A program made the translations under genes and the position numbers. Source: Luteimonas sp. FCS-9 (GTDB lineage: Bacteria; Pseudomonadota; Gammaproteobacteria; Xanthomonadales; Xanthomonadaceae). From it: DNA of 64,000 nucleotides. This document shows, piece after piece, positions 23,557-32,556 of this stretch. The notes beneath the pieces were generated by a model. It made no database searches, was not told where the DNA came from, and saw only the letters and a program-made list of their open reading frames with translations. Position 1 is the first letter of the stretch. Each line of letters opens with the position of its first letter. The stretch covers positions 1-64,000 of the forward strand of contig NZ_LASZ01000019.1 of assembly GCF_001014645.1 (NCBI RefSeq), read 5' to 3'.

Positions 23557-24090
23557 TTACAGCGTGCGGATCGTCTCGCCGCTCGCGGCCGCCAGCGCCT
23601 CGCCGGCCCGATCGCGCTCGGCGGCATCGAAGGCGTGGACGACGACGGCCGCCTTGCCCTCGGCCAGCGCCTCGCGAACCTTGAACAGGTAGGGATCGTG
23701 ATCGGGGCGCAGCGTGACCAGACCGCCGAACATCAGACCGAACACGCCGCCGTAGCCGACGATCAGGCCGGCGGCGAACCAGGGCGAGTTGGTCACCGCG
23801 GTGATGCCCGCCGCGTACAGCACGCCGAACACCACCGCACCGATCGCCAGGCCGATCAGTCCGAGCTTGTAGTGCGCGACGATCAGCGTGCGCAGGATGC
23901 CGCGGTTTTCAGGCTCGAGCTTGCGCCCGGGCTGGCGATCGTGACGGGTGACGACCTTGACCTGCGATGCCTTGAAGCCCCGTTCGCTCTGCAGCTGCTG
24001 TGCGACGCGACGGGCGGTTCGCTCGCTGTCGAAGATCGCGGCGACCTTGCTGTCGGACACCTCGCCGGTCACGGGAGAAATCGTGCTCAT
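23557..24090 (-). CDS. YflT-like / general stress membrane protein
   Basis: 177 aa, ATG at 24090. The N-terminal half (VAAIFDSERTARRVAQQLQSERGFKASQVKVVTRHD) resembles the YflT-type stress domain, a small alpha/beta fold. Two membrane helices follow at about 78-98 (LGLIGLAIGAVVFGVLYAAGI) and 104-124 (WFAAGLIVGYGGVFGLMFGGLV), and the C-terminus repeats an alpha/beta pattern (VREALAEGKAAVVVHAFDAAERDRAGEAL). Function unknown; the fold and neighbours fit a stress-related inner-membrane protein. It is 197 bp from the divergent hydrolase gene. Confidence 0.7.
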   Translation of the reverse strand: MSTISPVTGEVSDSKVAAIFDSERTARRVAQQLQSERGFKASQVKVVTRHDRQPGRKLEPENRGILRTLIVAHYKLGLIGLAIGAVVFGVLYAAGITAVTNSPWFAAGLIVGYGGVFGLMFGGLVTLRPDHDPYLFKVREALAEGKAAVVVHAFDAAERDRAGEALAAASGETIRTL

Positions 24091-24287
24091 GGGACGGGAC
24101 TCCGCGGGAGGATGACGACCGCAGGCTAGGAGCGCGGCGATCAAGGCGCCGTGACCCCCGCGCGAACGCGCGCACGGGCCATTCAGGGGGACGGGAACGC
24201 CGTGCCGCGCCGCGAACGCCGATGCTTCACGTGGGCATGGGCCGGGTTTGCGCAGCATGGTCGCCTGTCCGTTCGCGAGTGCCCCCC

Positions 24288-25112
24288 ATGTCCAGCGCAT
24301 CGTCTTCGCCCCGGGTCCGCCTCCATGTGGAGGATTCGGGTGGCAGCGGCCGCCCGGTCGTGCTGATCCACGGCTGGCCGCTGTCGGCCGAATCGTGGCA
24401 GGCCCAGGTGGGGCCGCTGCGGGCGGCCGGCCATCGCGTGGTCGCTTACGACCGTCGCGGCTTCGGCCGCTCCGACAAGCCTGCCGACGGCTACGAATAC
24501 GACACGCTTGCCGACGACTTGGCGAGCGTGCTCGAGGATCTCGACCTGCGCGACGTGACGCTGGTCGGGTTCTCGATGGGTGGCGGCGAGGTGGCCCGCT
24601 ACGTCGCCCGGCACGGCGAGGCGCGGCTGCGCAGCGTGGTGTTCGCCGCTGCGGTGCCGCCCTACCTGCTCAAGACCGACGACAACCCCGAAGGCCCGCT
24701 GCCCCAGGACAAGGCCGACGCGATGCGGGCCGGACTCGAGCGCGACCGCGAGGCGTTCTTCGACGACTTCACGACCCAGTTCTTCAGCGTCGACGGTGCC
24801 CTCAAGGTCGACGAAGCGCAGCGCCAGGAAGCGATCGCGCTCGCGCGGCAGTCCGACCAGACCGCGGCGCTGGGCTGCATGCACGCCTTCGCGACGACCG
24901 ATTTCCGCAGCGACCTCGAGGCGATCACGGTGCCGGTACTGGTGCTGCACGGCGACGGCGACGCGACCGTGCCGTTCGAGGGCTCGGGCGCGCGTACGCA
25001 TGCCGCGATCCCCGGCAGCACGGTGTCGCTGATCGAGGATGCGCCGCACGGCCTCAATGTCAGCCATGCCGGCCAGTTCAACCGCGCGCTGCTGGATTTC
25101 CTCGCCCGCTAG
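24288..25112 (+). CDS. Alpha/beta hydrolase, non-heme chloroperoxidase/esterase type
   Basis: 274 aa, ATG at 24288. The oxyanion motif is LIHGWPLS (27-34), the nucleophile elbow GFSMGGGEV has S96, the acid lies in VLVLHGDGDATVPF (about D226) and the catalytic His in EDAPHGLNV (about 253). YDRRGFGRSDKP is the hallmark of the cofactor-free haloperoxidase/esterase group, usually about 275 aa. These enzymes act as esterases and perhydrolases; the natural substrate is unknown. A hairpin follows before the catalase-like gene, 59 bp downstream, which suggests a functional link in oxidative stress, by context only. Confidence 0.9.
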   Translation: MSSASSSPRVRLHVEDSGGSGRPVVLIHGWPLSAESWQAQVGPLRAAGHRVVAYDRRGFGRSDKPADGYEYDTLADDLASVLEDLDLRDVTLVGFSMGGGEVARYVARHGEARLRSVVFAAAVPPYLLKTDDNPEGPLPQDKADAMRAGLERDREAFFDDFTTQFFSVDGALKVDEAQRQEAIALARQSDQTAALGCMHAFATTDFRSDLEAITVPVLVLHGDGDATVPFEGSGARTHAAIPGSTVSLIEDAPHGLNVSHAGQFNRALLDFLAR

Positions 25113-25129
25113 TCGCGCAGCGCCCCGCC

Positions 25130-25150
25130 GCACGCCCGGCATGGGCGTGC
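25130..25150 (+). terminator. Hairpin between hydrolase and catalase-like genes
   Basis: GCACGCCC, loop GGCAT, GGGCGTGC: a perfect 8-bp stem 17 bases after the hydrolase stop and 21 bases before the next ATG. No T tract, so it could attenuate or mark mRNA processing within the pair. Confidence 0.45.
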
Positions 25151-25171
25151 CCGACCTCGCCAGGAGCCACG

Positions 25172-26287
25172 ATGTCCGTTCCCAGCCCCTCGGATTTCCA
25201 ACGCTACGATCCCGTACTCGCCCAGCCCGGCCCGGACGAAGCCGCGCTGTCGGCCGAACTCGACGAGGTCCTGCTGTCCATCTCGCGCAAGACCTGGGAG
25301 GACGAGGGCCAGGGGCTGCGCGCGGTGCACGCCAAGAGCCACGGGCTGTTGTCCGCGGTCGTCGAGGTGCCGGCCGGGCTGGCGCCCGAGCTCGCGCAGG
25401 GCCTGTTCGCACAGCCCGGGCGTTACGACGCGGTGATGCGGCTGTCGACGACGCCCGGCGACCTCCTCGCCGATCGCGTGTCGACGCCGCGGGGCGTCGC
25501 GCTGCGAATCTGCGACGTGCCGGGCGCGCGCCTGGACGGTGGCGACGGCCCGGGCGCGCAGGACTTCATCATGGTCAACGGTCCGCAGTTCAATGCGCCC
25601 GACGGCCGCGCGTTCCTGCGCAGCCTCAAGCTGCTGGCCAAGACCACCGACCGCATGGACCGCACCAAGCAACTGATCTCGGCGATCCTGCGCGGCACCG
25701 AACGCGGGCTCGAAGCGATGGGCGGGCAGAGCGCCAAGCTCAAGGCGATGGGCGGCGAGCCGCCGCACCACATCCTCGGCGAGACGTTCTTCGCCCAGTT
25801 GCCGCTGCGGCACGGGGCGCACATCGCCAAGCTGCAGCTCGTGCCGGTCTCGGCGTCGCTGCGCGCGCTGACCGACGCGCGGCTCGACCTGTCCGACGAC
25901 GACGCGCTGCGCGAGGCGGTGGTCGCGTTCTTCGCCGGGCAGGGCGCGGAGTGGGAACTGCGCGCGCAGCTGTGCACTTCGCTCGAGGAGATGCCGGTCG
26001 ACGACGCCACCGCACGCTGGGACGAGGCGCGCAGCCCGTTCCGCACCGTCGCGCGGGTGATCGCACCGCCGCAGCCGGCCTGGTCGCCCGAACGCAGCGC
26101 CGCGATCGACGCGGGCATGGGATTCAGCCCCTGGCACGGGTTGCAGGCGCATCGCCCGCTGGGCGAACTGATGCGCTTGCGCCGCTCGGCCTATGCCGCC
26201 TCGCAGGCGTTCCGCGCGCGCAAGAACGGCGTCGCGCTGCATACCGGGTGCCCGTTCGGGCACGCAGCGCGCGATCGCGCCGGCTGA
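25172..26287 (+). CDS. Catalase-related heme-domain protein
   Basis: 371 aa; the ATG at 25172 has AGGAG about 6 bases upstream. The family pattern is that of catalase-like proteins about 350 aa long: VHAKSHGLLSAVVEVP near 55, YDAVMRLSTTPGDLLADRVSTPRGVALRICDVPG, QDFIMVNGPQFNAPDG, ETFFAQLPLRHGAHIAKLQLVPVS and FSPWHGLQAHRPLGELMRLRRSAY. The His of KSHG could be the distal active-site His, and R-rich ELMRLRRSAY is the site of the heme-ligand Tyr. True monofunctional catalases are longer. It may be a peroxidase or heme-binding protein. No signal peptide. Cytoplasmic. Confidence 0.85.
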   Translation: MSVPSPSDFQRYDPVLAQPGPDEAALSAELDEVLLSISRKTWEDEGQGLRAVHAKSHGLLSAVVEVPAGLAPELAQGLFAQPGRYDAVMRLSTTPGDLLADRVSTPRGVALRICDVPGARLDGGDGPGAQDFIMVNGPQFNAPDGRAFLRSLKLLAKTTDRMDRTKQLISAILRGTERGLEAMGGQSAKLKAMGGEPPHHILGETFFAQLPLRHGAHIAKLQLVPVSASLRALTDARLDLSDDDALREAVVAFFAGQGAEWELRAQLCTSLEEMPVDDATARWDEARSPFRTVARVIAPPQPAWSPERSAAIDAGMGFSPWHGLQAHRPLGELMRLRRSAYAASQAFRARKNGVALHTGCPFGHAARDRAG

Positions 26288-26300
26288 GCGCGCCGTCCGC

Positions 26301-27944
26301 TTACTCGGCGGCGTCGGCCGGCATGCGCTCGAGATCGGGATACAGCGCCAGCAGCGCCAGCGTCACGCCGTTCGACCAGCCGAAGCCATCCTGCAGCGGG
26401 TACTCGCCACCGCCGCCGCCCTGCAGCGCGCCGTCGGCGTCGTACTTCTCGACCAGCTTGCGCTCGCGTTCGAACACCGTCTGGACGTTGCCGACGAATC
26501 GGGCCGCGATGTCGCGCGCGAGCGTGTGCTCGCCATAGCGGCGCAATCCGTCGACCGCGATCCACTGCAGCGGTGCCCAGACGTTGGGCGCGTCCCACTG
26601 CTGGCCGCTGTCGACCGGGGTCGTGACCAGCCCGCCGGGTCGCAGCAGCGTCCGACGGACCGCATCGGCCGTGCGCCGCGCGCGCTCGGGCGAGGCGATG
26701 CCCGCGTGCAGCGGAAACAGCGCCGCGGCGGTCAGCGGCTCGCGGACGCGCCCCGTGCGCAGGTCGTGGTCGGCGTAGTAGCCCGCCTCGTGCCAGAGGT
26801 GGCGCGCGATCGCATCGGCCCGGGCGTCGGCCATCTCGCGGTGCGTACGTGCGCAGTCGGCGTCGCCCGCCTGCTTGCAGGCCGCGGCGATCGTCGTCTC
26901 CAGGTGGTGCAGCAGGCTGTTGAGGTCGACCGGCACGATCGTCGTGGTGCGGATCGTGTCCAGTCGCATCGGATCGTCGAGCCAGCGGCTCGAGTAGTCC
27001 CAGCCGCTTTCGGCACCGGCGCGCAGGTCGCGCCAGACTTCGGCCGCCGGCCGCGACGAGGCAGCGGCGGTCTGGCGGTCCTGCTCGAACGATTCGGGCC
27101 GGGGCACGTCGCGGTCGTCCCAGTAGCGGTTGAGCAGGCTGCCGTCGGCCAGGCGCACGACGCGGCGCGTCGCCTCGCCCGGCGCGAGCCCGTCGGCGCC
27201 ATCCATCCAGTACGCATGCTCGCGCCGCAGCTGCGGCAGGTAGCGCACCGCCAGCGCGGGGTCGTCGCGTGCCTCGAGCGCGACCATGTGCGAGAAGAAC
27301 GGCGGCTGCGAGCGGCTGAGGTAGTAGCTGCGGTTGCCGTTGGGCACGTGGCCCCAGTCGTCGATCAGCTGCGCGAAGTTGTCGAGCATCCGGCGCGACG
27401 TCGCCGTCTCGCCGCTTTCGACCAGACCGCGCATGGTGAAGTACGAATCCCAGTAGTAGATCTCGCGGAAGCGCCCGCCCGGCACGACGTAGGCGTGGGG
27501 CAGCGACAGCAGGCTGTCGTGCGGCAGCGGCGCGGGACGGGCGCGGGTCAGCAGCGGCCACAGGGCGTCGATGTGCGCACGCAACGTCGGGTGCCGCGCG
27601 ATCCGGGTCTCGGCCGCTGGCGCGGGCAGCACGAAGTTCGCGTCGACGAACGCGCGCAGGTCGAAGTCGGCGCGGTCGTGCCCGTCGACGAACGCAGCCT
27701 CGATCGCCGCGGGCTCGCGGCGCGGGACCGCGTCGGCGAAGGTCTTCTGGTCCTCGAACAGCCAGGCCGCCTGCACCGCGGCGAAGGTGCGCGGCCAGCC
27801 GACGTCGGGCGTGACCGGCGCGGCACGCGTGGCGGGCTGCGCGGGCGGTGCGGGGAGGTCCACGCGCCCGCCGGACGCGCAGGCGGCCAGCAGTGCAGCG
27901 AGCAGGCAGGCGGCGGGACGGAGGGGGGAGGCAACGCGCGGCAT
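26301..27944 (-). CDS. treA: Trehalase (glycoside hydrolase family 37), lipoprotein-type
   Basis: 547 aa, ATG at 27944. Unlike the soluble periplasmic enteric enzyme, it has a lipobox LLAAC (C22), so it is likely anchored in the envelope. Both GH37 signatures are present: PGGRFREIYYWDSYF (about 155) and QWDAPNVWAPLQW (about 450), the latter slightly divergent from the usual QWDYPNGWAP. Other conserved blocks are HVPNGNRSYYLSRSQPPFF and ESGWDYSSRW with the catalytic Asp, and YDADGALQGGGGGEYPLQDGFGWSNGV near the C-terminus. It splits trehalose into two glucose molecules outside the cytoplasm. The next gene downstream is the catalase-related one, convergent. Confidence 0.93.
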   Translation of the reverse strand: MPRVASPLRPAACLLAALLAACASGGRVDLPAPPAQPATRAAPVTPDVGWPRTFAAVQAAWLFEDQKTFADAVPRREPAAIEAAFVDGHDRADFDLRAFVDANFVLPAPAAETRIARHPTLRAHIDALWPLLTRARPAPLPHDSLLSLPHAYVVPGGRFREIYYWDSYFTMRGLVESGETATSRRMLDNFAQLIDDWGHVPNGNRSYYLSRSQPPFFSHMVALEARDDPALAVRYLPQLRREHAYWMDGADGLAPGEATRRVVRLADGSLLNRYWDDRDVPRPESFEQDRQTAAASSRPAAEVWRDLRAGAESGWDYSSRWLDDPMRLDTIRTTTIVPVDLNSLLHHLETTIAAACKQAGDADCARTHREMADARADAIARHLWHEAGYYADHDLRTGRVREPLTAAALFPLHAGIASPERARRTADAVRRTLLRPGGLVTTPVDSGQQWDAPNVWAPLQWIAVDGLRRYGEHTLARDIAARFVGNVQTVFERERKLVEKYDADGALQGGGGGEYPLQDGFGWSNGVTLALLALYPDLERMPADAAE

Positions 27945-28065
27945 GGCGGTCTCGCTGTCGGGGCGATGCGGGCAGTGTCGCATCGCGGTGCGGGCGGCGT
28001 CGCGTCGCGGGCACGGGGGACGCCGGATGCGCCGGGAATGACGAAGCTGCGCGCGGACCCGCCCG

Positions 28066-29466
28066 TCAGGTCGCCGGCGCGTCGGCGGCGGCGAGCTCGA
28101 CGCGGTTGCGGCCGTTGCGCTTGGCGGCGTACATCGCCTTGTCGGCACGGCCCAGCAGGCGCTCGTAGTCCGGGTGGCCGTCGTGCGCCGCCACGCCGAG
28201 GCTCGCGGTCAGTGAGAGCCGGTGGCCGCCGTCGAGCTCGACCGGGCTGTCGGCGATGCGCCGGCGCAACGTCTCGGCGATGTCCCGGGCGCGGTGGCCG
28301 TCCGCCGCGACCAGCGTGACGAGGAATTCCTCACCGCCGAGACGGAAGACATAGTCGCTCGAGCGGACCGACTGGGTCAGCAGCGCCGCCACGTGCTGCA
28401 GTGCGCGGTCGCCGGCGCCATGGCCGTGACGGTCGTTGATCTGCTTGAAATGGTCGATGTCGAGCAGCACCACGGAGAACGCATGCCCGTGGCTGGCAGC
28501 GAGTTCGATCTCATGGCGCAGCACCGTGGGCAGGAAGCGGCGGTTGAGCAGGTTGGTCAACGCGTCGGAGCCGGCCTCCAGCGCGCCGACCCGGCCGAAC
28601 AGCTGGCCCAGCAGGTCGCGGATCGAGGCCAGCCGGGCGCGGATTGCTTCGAACGCGGCCGGCTCGAGCCGTGCCTCGCTCGCGCCGGCCGGCGCGAGCA
28701 TCGCGTCGATCTGCGCGATCAGCGCCAGGATGTGGCGGGTCTCGCTGTTGTCGCCGACGATCGGGATGCCCTTGTGCAGGAACCAGAGCCCGAATTCCGA
28801 CTCCGACAGCCGCCGCGGACGCAGCGCGCCGCGTGCGCCGGCCAAGGCGTAGAGCAGCGCGTTCTCCCAGTCCAGCAGCAGCGCGCGCTGCCGCTCGCGC
28901 TCGGTCCCCACGTTCTGCGCGAGCGAGAACAGGCGATAGGCCGCGTCGGTGCGCGCCGAGCGGTCGTGCGCGTCGGCGTACGCGAGCGTCATCGATTCGA
29001 GCGCGAGGTCGATCGAGGCGTTGACGGCGCGGATCGCCGCGAATGCCGTCTCCGGCGCCGCGCCGGCCTCGGCGATGCGCGCGACCATGCCGTCGCGCAG
29101 CAGGCGGGTGCCGCGGCTGACCAGGTCTACCGGCATGCCGATGCGCGCGTGGACGACGCCGACCTGGCGGTTGGCGGCGATCAGCGCGTCGATGGTCGCC
29201 GGCCCGGCGCGCAGCAGGTCGCCGAGCCAGCGCTGCAGGCTGGCGTGCAGGCGCGTGCGCACCTGGTCGCGCGAGAGGAAATGCGCCGCGCGCGGATCCT
29301 CGAGCAGGACCGCGTAGAAGCGGTCGGCGAACGCGCCTGCATGGCGGACCAGGTCGGCGACGAGTGCGGTCGCGGCGGGTGGCGTGGCGGCCAGGCATTC
29401 GCGCCAGGACGTGGACAGTCTCGTCGAGGGATCGTCGTCCCCGGCGAGGTCGGTTGACTCGTTCAT
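28066..29466 (-). CDS. Globin-coupled diguanylate cyclase (DosC-like)
   Basis: 466 aa, ATG at 29466. Residues about 20-165 form a globin-coupled sensor: FADRFYAVLLEDPRAAHFL, then VVHARIGMPVDLVSRG with the likely proximal heme ligand H106. A linker domain (170-300) leads to a GGDEF domain: LDIDHFKQINDRHGHGAGD and the catalytic GGEEF near 376-380. RSSD five residues before it is the RxxD inhibitory I-site, so product feedback is expected. It makes cyclic di-GMP in response to bound oxygen or other heme gas ligands. No phosphodiesterase partner is adjacent. It shares the direction of the TonB receptor gene. Confidence 0.9.
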   Translation of the reverse strand: MNESTDLAGDDDPSTRLSTSWRECLAATPPAATALVADLVRHAGAFADRFYAVLLEDPRAAHFLSRDQVRTRLHASLQRWLGDLLRAGPATIDALIAANRQVGVVHARIGMPVDLVSRGTRLLRDGMVARIAEAGAAPETAFAAIRAVNASIDLALESMTLAYADAHDRSARTDAAYRLFSLAQNVGTERERQRALLLDWENALLYALAGARGALRPRRLSESEFGLWFLHKGIPIVGDNSETRHILALIAQIDAMLAPAGASEARLEPAAFEAIRARLASIRDLLGQLFGRVGALEAGSDALTNLLNRRFLPTVLRHEIELAASHGHAFSVVLLDIDHFKQINDRHGHGAGDRALQHVAALLTQSVRSSDYVFRLGGEEFLVTLVAADGHRARDIAETLRRRIADSPVELDGGHRLSLTASLGVAAHDGHPDYERLLGRADKAMYAAKRNGRNRVELAAADAPAT

Positions 29467-29604
29467 GGCGGCCAGGAGGGTGGGGCCGGGCCATTCTAAG
29501 AGGGATCGCCGCGGGTTGCGGCGACCCGTCCGACGGTGGCTACCGTCGCGTACGGCAAGACCGGACCGCTGCGGGGCCGCCGCGCGGGCGGCCCCGTGGA
29601 CGCG

Positions 29605-32244
29605 CTAGAGCCGGAAGCGGATGCCGAGCATGTAGCTGCGTTCGGGCGAGGCGCGGTCGCGCAGGAACTCCGGGGTGCCGAAGTAGTTGTGGGTCTTGCT
29701 GCCCAGCAGGTTGGTGGCCTCGAGGAACACGGTGACGTTCTCGTCCATCGCGTAGTTCAGTGCGAGGTCCAGCCATTCCTCCGGACCGTGGAAGACCTCG
29801 GACGGCTGGTCGCCCGACGCGCTGAAGCTCACCGCGTAGTCGTCGCGCCAGTTGTAGGCCAGGCGCGCGGAGAACGCGTCGTACTCGTACATCAGTACCG
29901 CGTTCCAGGCCCGCTTCGACACGTTCGCCAGCGGCTGCATCACGCCGTCGGGGGACTCGGCCTCCGCATCGATCCACGTCGCGTTCAACTGCGTGCCCAG
30001 GCCCGACCAGGCGCCCGGCAGGAAGTCGTAGAACTGGGTGTAGCCGACCTCCACGCCGCGCAGCGTGCCGCTGCCGGTATTGCGCGGCCGGGTGATCTGG
30101 TACGTGGTGCCGTCGATCGTCTCGTCCTCGGCGTAGATCTGCACGTAGCCGTCGACGTCGCGGTGGAACGCGGCCAGCGACAGCAGCGCGTTGTCCTGGA
30201 AGTACCACTCCAGCGAGGCGTCGAGGTTCTTCGACTCCACCGGGGCCAGGTCCGGGTTGCCGCCGCTGCCGCGCGCGGGCAGCGTGTCGGTGGACTCGAA
30301 CAGCGCCAGCTGCGGGTTGAGATCGGCGAAGTGGGGCAGCGTGATCGACTGGCTGTGCGACAGGCGCAGCATCAGGTCCTCGCGCAGCGAGACGTTCGCG
30401 CTGAAGCTCGGCAGCCATTCGTTGCGCGCGCTGGCGGTCTGCACCGGGGTCTCGACGCCGTCGACCAGCGAGGTGCCGTTGAGCTCGCTCTCCAGCCGCA
30501 CGTGGCGCACGCCGATGCGGCCGTCAACCGGGATCGCGCCGAGCGTGAAGCCGTAGTTGGCCTGCAGGTAGGCGGCGTGGTTGTCCTCGCGGTTGTCGAA
30601 GTACACCGCGGGATTGGCGCCCGGCCGGTCGGGGCCGTGGCCCATCGCCTGGCGGATCAGCGCGGTGTTGCCGAGCAGGAAGTCGCGGTTGGCACCGAGC
30701 CAGCGGTCGACGCCGACGTCGCGGTCGCCGTCGATGATGCCGCCGGGTGTGACCTGCGACAGGCCGGGGATGTCGGACATCCGGATCGGCGCGCCGCTGA
30801 GGTTGTCGCGCGCGCCCGGGTCGCCGCCGATGTTGGAAGCCTGGCGTCGCGCCAGGCGCACGCCGGCGTCGATCGAGCTGACGATGCCGCCGTCGAACGC
30901 GAAGTTGGCGTCGCCGCGCCACGACCACTCGTCGCCTTCCTGCCGGCTCCAGCTGTCGTAGTACTGGCTCAGCCGCCAGGCGTCGGGGTCGGTGACGTCG
31001 TAGGGCGTGCCATCGGCGTTCGTGGCCGAGGTGAACGGCACGCCGCTGCTGCTGTCGACGCTGAGCCGCGGCACGGTGGTCATGATGTCGAGCACCATCG
31101 ACCGGTTGTCCGACTCGCTGTAGGTGTAGGCCAGTTCGCTCGACAGCTTCAGCCGCTCGCCCTTCCAGCTGCCGCCGATCGCGGCCTGCCAGGTGTCGGA
31201 ACTGTTCTCGTGCGCCTGCGTGCTCGACAGCACGTCGCTGTCGCGCAACGCAATGCGCTGCAGGATGTCGTTGCCGGGCTGGGTGGCCAGCGATTCGGTG
31301 TTCTCCGGCGTCAGCGACCCGGGGAACGGCATCCAGTAGTTGACCCGCGGGGTGTTGCGGTAGCCGACGTAGAAGCCGTCGGCCCACAGTTCGACGTTCT
31401 CGCTGGGCGCCCACTGGAACGCGACGTTGGCGGCCTTGCGCCGGCGGAAGCCCTGCGCCTGCAGGTTGCCTGCGTTGAACGGCACCAGCAGCTGCCGCGA
31501 CGGGTCGAGCGGGTCGTCGACGCGGTCGTAGGTGCCGTGGAAGGTGTTGGACTCCAGGTACGGCGTCTCCTGGTACGACACCGCGCCGAGCACGCCCATG
31601 CGGCCGGCCCCGGTCTCCCACTGGCGGCTGCCGGTCAGGCTGCCGTTGGTCGCGGTCTCGCGGGCCTGGTCGGCGTACAGCGTCGACACGCTGCCGGCGA
31701 TCGTGCCGTCCTCGTCGAGGTCGAACGGCCGGCGCAGGCGGATGTCGACCGCGCCGGCGATGCCGCCCTCGATCTGCTCCGCGCCGCTGGTCTTGTAGAC
31801 GTCGACCTGCTGCAGTTGGTCGGCCGGGATGTCGGCCAGCGCGACGCCGCGCCCGGTGGTGGTGAAGATGTTGCGGCCGTTGAGCGTGGTGACCACGTTC
31901 GGCAGGCCGCGCACGAGCACCGTGCCCACTTCCGCGCCGCCGCGTTGGACCTGCACGCCGGTGATGCGCTGCATCGCCGCCGCGACGCTGTTGTCGGGCA
32001 GCTTGCCGATGTCCTCGGCGACGATCGAATCGGTGATCTGCGGCGAGCCGCGCTTGGCGTCGAGTGCGCCGGCGACGCTGGCGCGCACGCCGCGGACCTG
32101 CACCGCATCGAGATTCTCGACCTCGCCGGCCGGCGGCTCGGCGTCGGGGGCCGCGGTCTGCGCGAATGCGGGCGTGGCGAGGATGGCGGTGGCGAGCGTG
32201 GCCAGCGCCAGGCGGCGGGGGTGGGAATGTGCGGCGGACGTCAT
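29605..32244 (-). CDS. TonB-dependent outer-membrane receptor (Xanthomonas/Caulobacter type)
   Basis: 879 aa, ATG at 32244, signal peptide about 1-28 (ending AFAQ). The plug region reads LDAVQVRGVRASVAGALDAKRGSPQITDSIVAEDIGKLPDNSVAAAMQRITGVQVQRGGAEV, the start of the TIGR01782-like receptor group that in xanthomonads and caulobacters takes up plant- or polymer-derived oligosaccharides. The 22-stranded barrel follows, with strands such as YLQANYGFTLGAIPVDGRIGVRHVRLES. It ends ERSYMLGIRFRL, a terminal-residue variant of the usual Phe. Substrate unknown. No TonB, ExbBD or hydrolase partner is in the immediate neighbourhood; the lipoprotein trehalase lies 2 kb downstream. Confidence 0.93.
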   Translation of the reverse strand: MTSAAHSHPRRLALATLATAILATPAFAQTAAPDAEPPAGEVENLDAVQVRGVRASVAGALDAKRGSPQITDSIVAEDIGKLPDNSVAAAMQRITGVQVQRGGAEVGTVLVRGLPNVVTTLNGRNIFTTTGRGVALADIPADQLQQVDVYKTSGAEQIEGGIAGAVDIRLRRPFDLDEDGTIAGSVSTLYADQARETATNGSLTGSRQWETGAGRMGVLGAVSYQETPYLESNTFHGTYDRVDDPLDPSRQLLVPFNAGNLQAQGFRRRKAANVAFQWAPSENVELWADGFYVGYRNTPRVNYWMPFPGSLTPENTESLATQPGNDILQRIALRDSDVLSSTQAHENSSDTWQAAIGGSWKGERLKLSSELAYTYSESDNRSMVLDIMTTVPRLSVDSSSGVPFTSATNADGTPYDVTDPDAWRLSQYYDSWSRQEGDEWSWRGDANFAFDGGIVSSIDAGVRLARRQASNIGGDPGARDNLSGAPIRMSDIPGLSQVTPGGIIDGDRDVGVDRWLGANRDFLLGNTALIRQAMGHGPDRPGANPAVYFDNREDNHAAYLQANYGFTLGAIPVDGRIGVRHVRLESELNGTSLVDGVETPVQTASARNEWLPSFSANVSLREDLMLRLSHSQSITLPHFADLNPQLALFESTDTLPARGSGGNPDLAPVESKNLDASLEWYFQDNALLSLAAFHRDVDGYVQIYAEDETIDGTTYQITRPRNTGSGTLRGVEVGYTQFYDFLPGAWSGLGTQLNATWIDAEAESPDGVMQPLANVSKRAWNAVLMYEYDAFSARLAYNWRDDYAVSFSASGDQPSEVFHGPEEWLDLALNYAMDENVTVFLEATNLLGSKTHNYFGTPEFLRDRASPERSYMLGIRFRL

Positions 32245-32556
32245 CGTGCTGCGGAGCCCTCTGTGATCGGTGATCGTCGAGGTCCGTGTCGCCGGCTTGC
32301 GGAGGACGCGATGACGCCCCGCCGGACACTGCCGGCAGCCACGCCACCTCGCCCTTCGCGCTCCCATCACATCCGGGAACGGGCGCGGATTAGAGCAACC
32401 GGGATCTTAGGATCGTGTGGAGAAGCCGTAAGCAATCTGAATGCGGTAGCGATGCGTTCATGCAGCGTTTTCGCGCCACCGCGTTTCCGCTCACGGGCAC
32501 GGCACGCCAGCGTGCCTAGCGTGTCGCCTTCCCCCAGACGACACGGAGACGCGACG
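32245..32556. promoter_or_regulatory. Divergent intergenic region of the TonB receptor and oxidoreductase genes
   Basis: 312 bp without a gene. On the minus strand, TTACGG (complement of 32426-32431) and TAAGAT (complement of 32404-32409) are 16 bp apart and could be the -35 and -10 of the TonB receptor gene, leaving a leader of about 150 bp. Around 32380-32470 the sequence is more AT-rich than its surroundings, as for a promoter. I see no clear operator palindrome. Confidence 0.3.

Noticed and set aside
29536-32556. A plus-strand open frame continuous with the oxidoreductase gene
   Set aside because: The part before 32557 is the mirror of the TonB receptor gene. The oxidoreductase homology begins at the ATG at 32557, which is shortly preceded by a ribosome-site-like GGAGAC.
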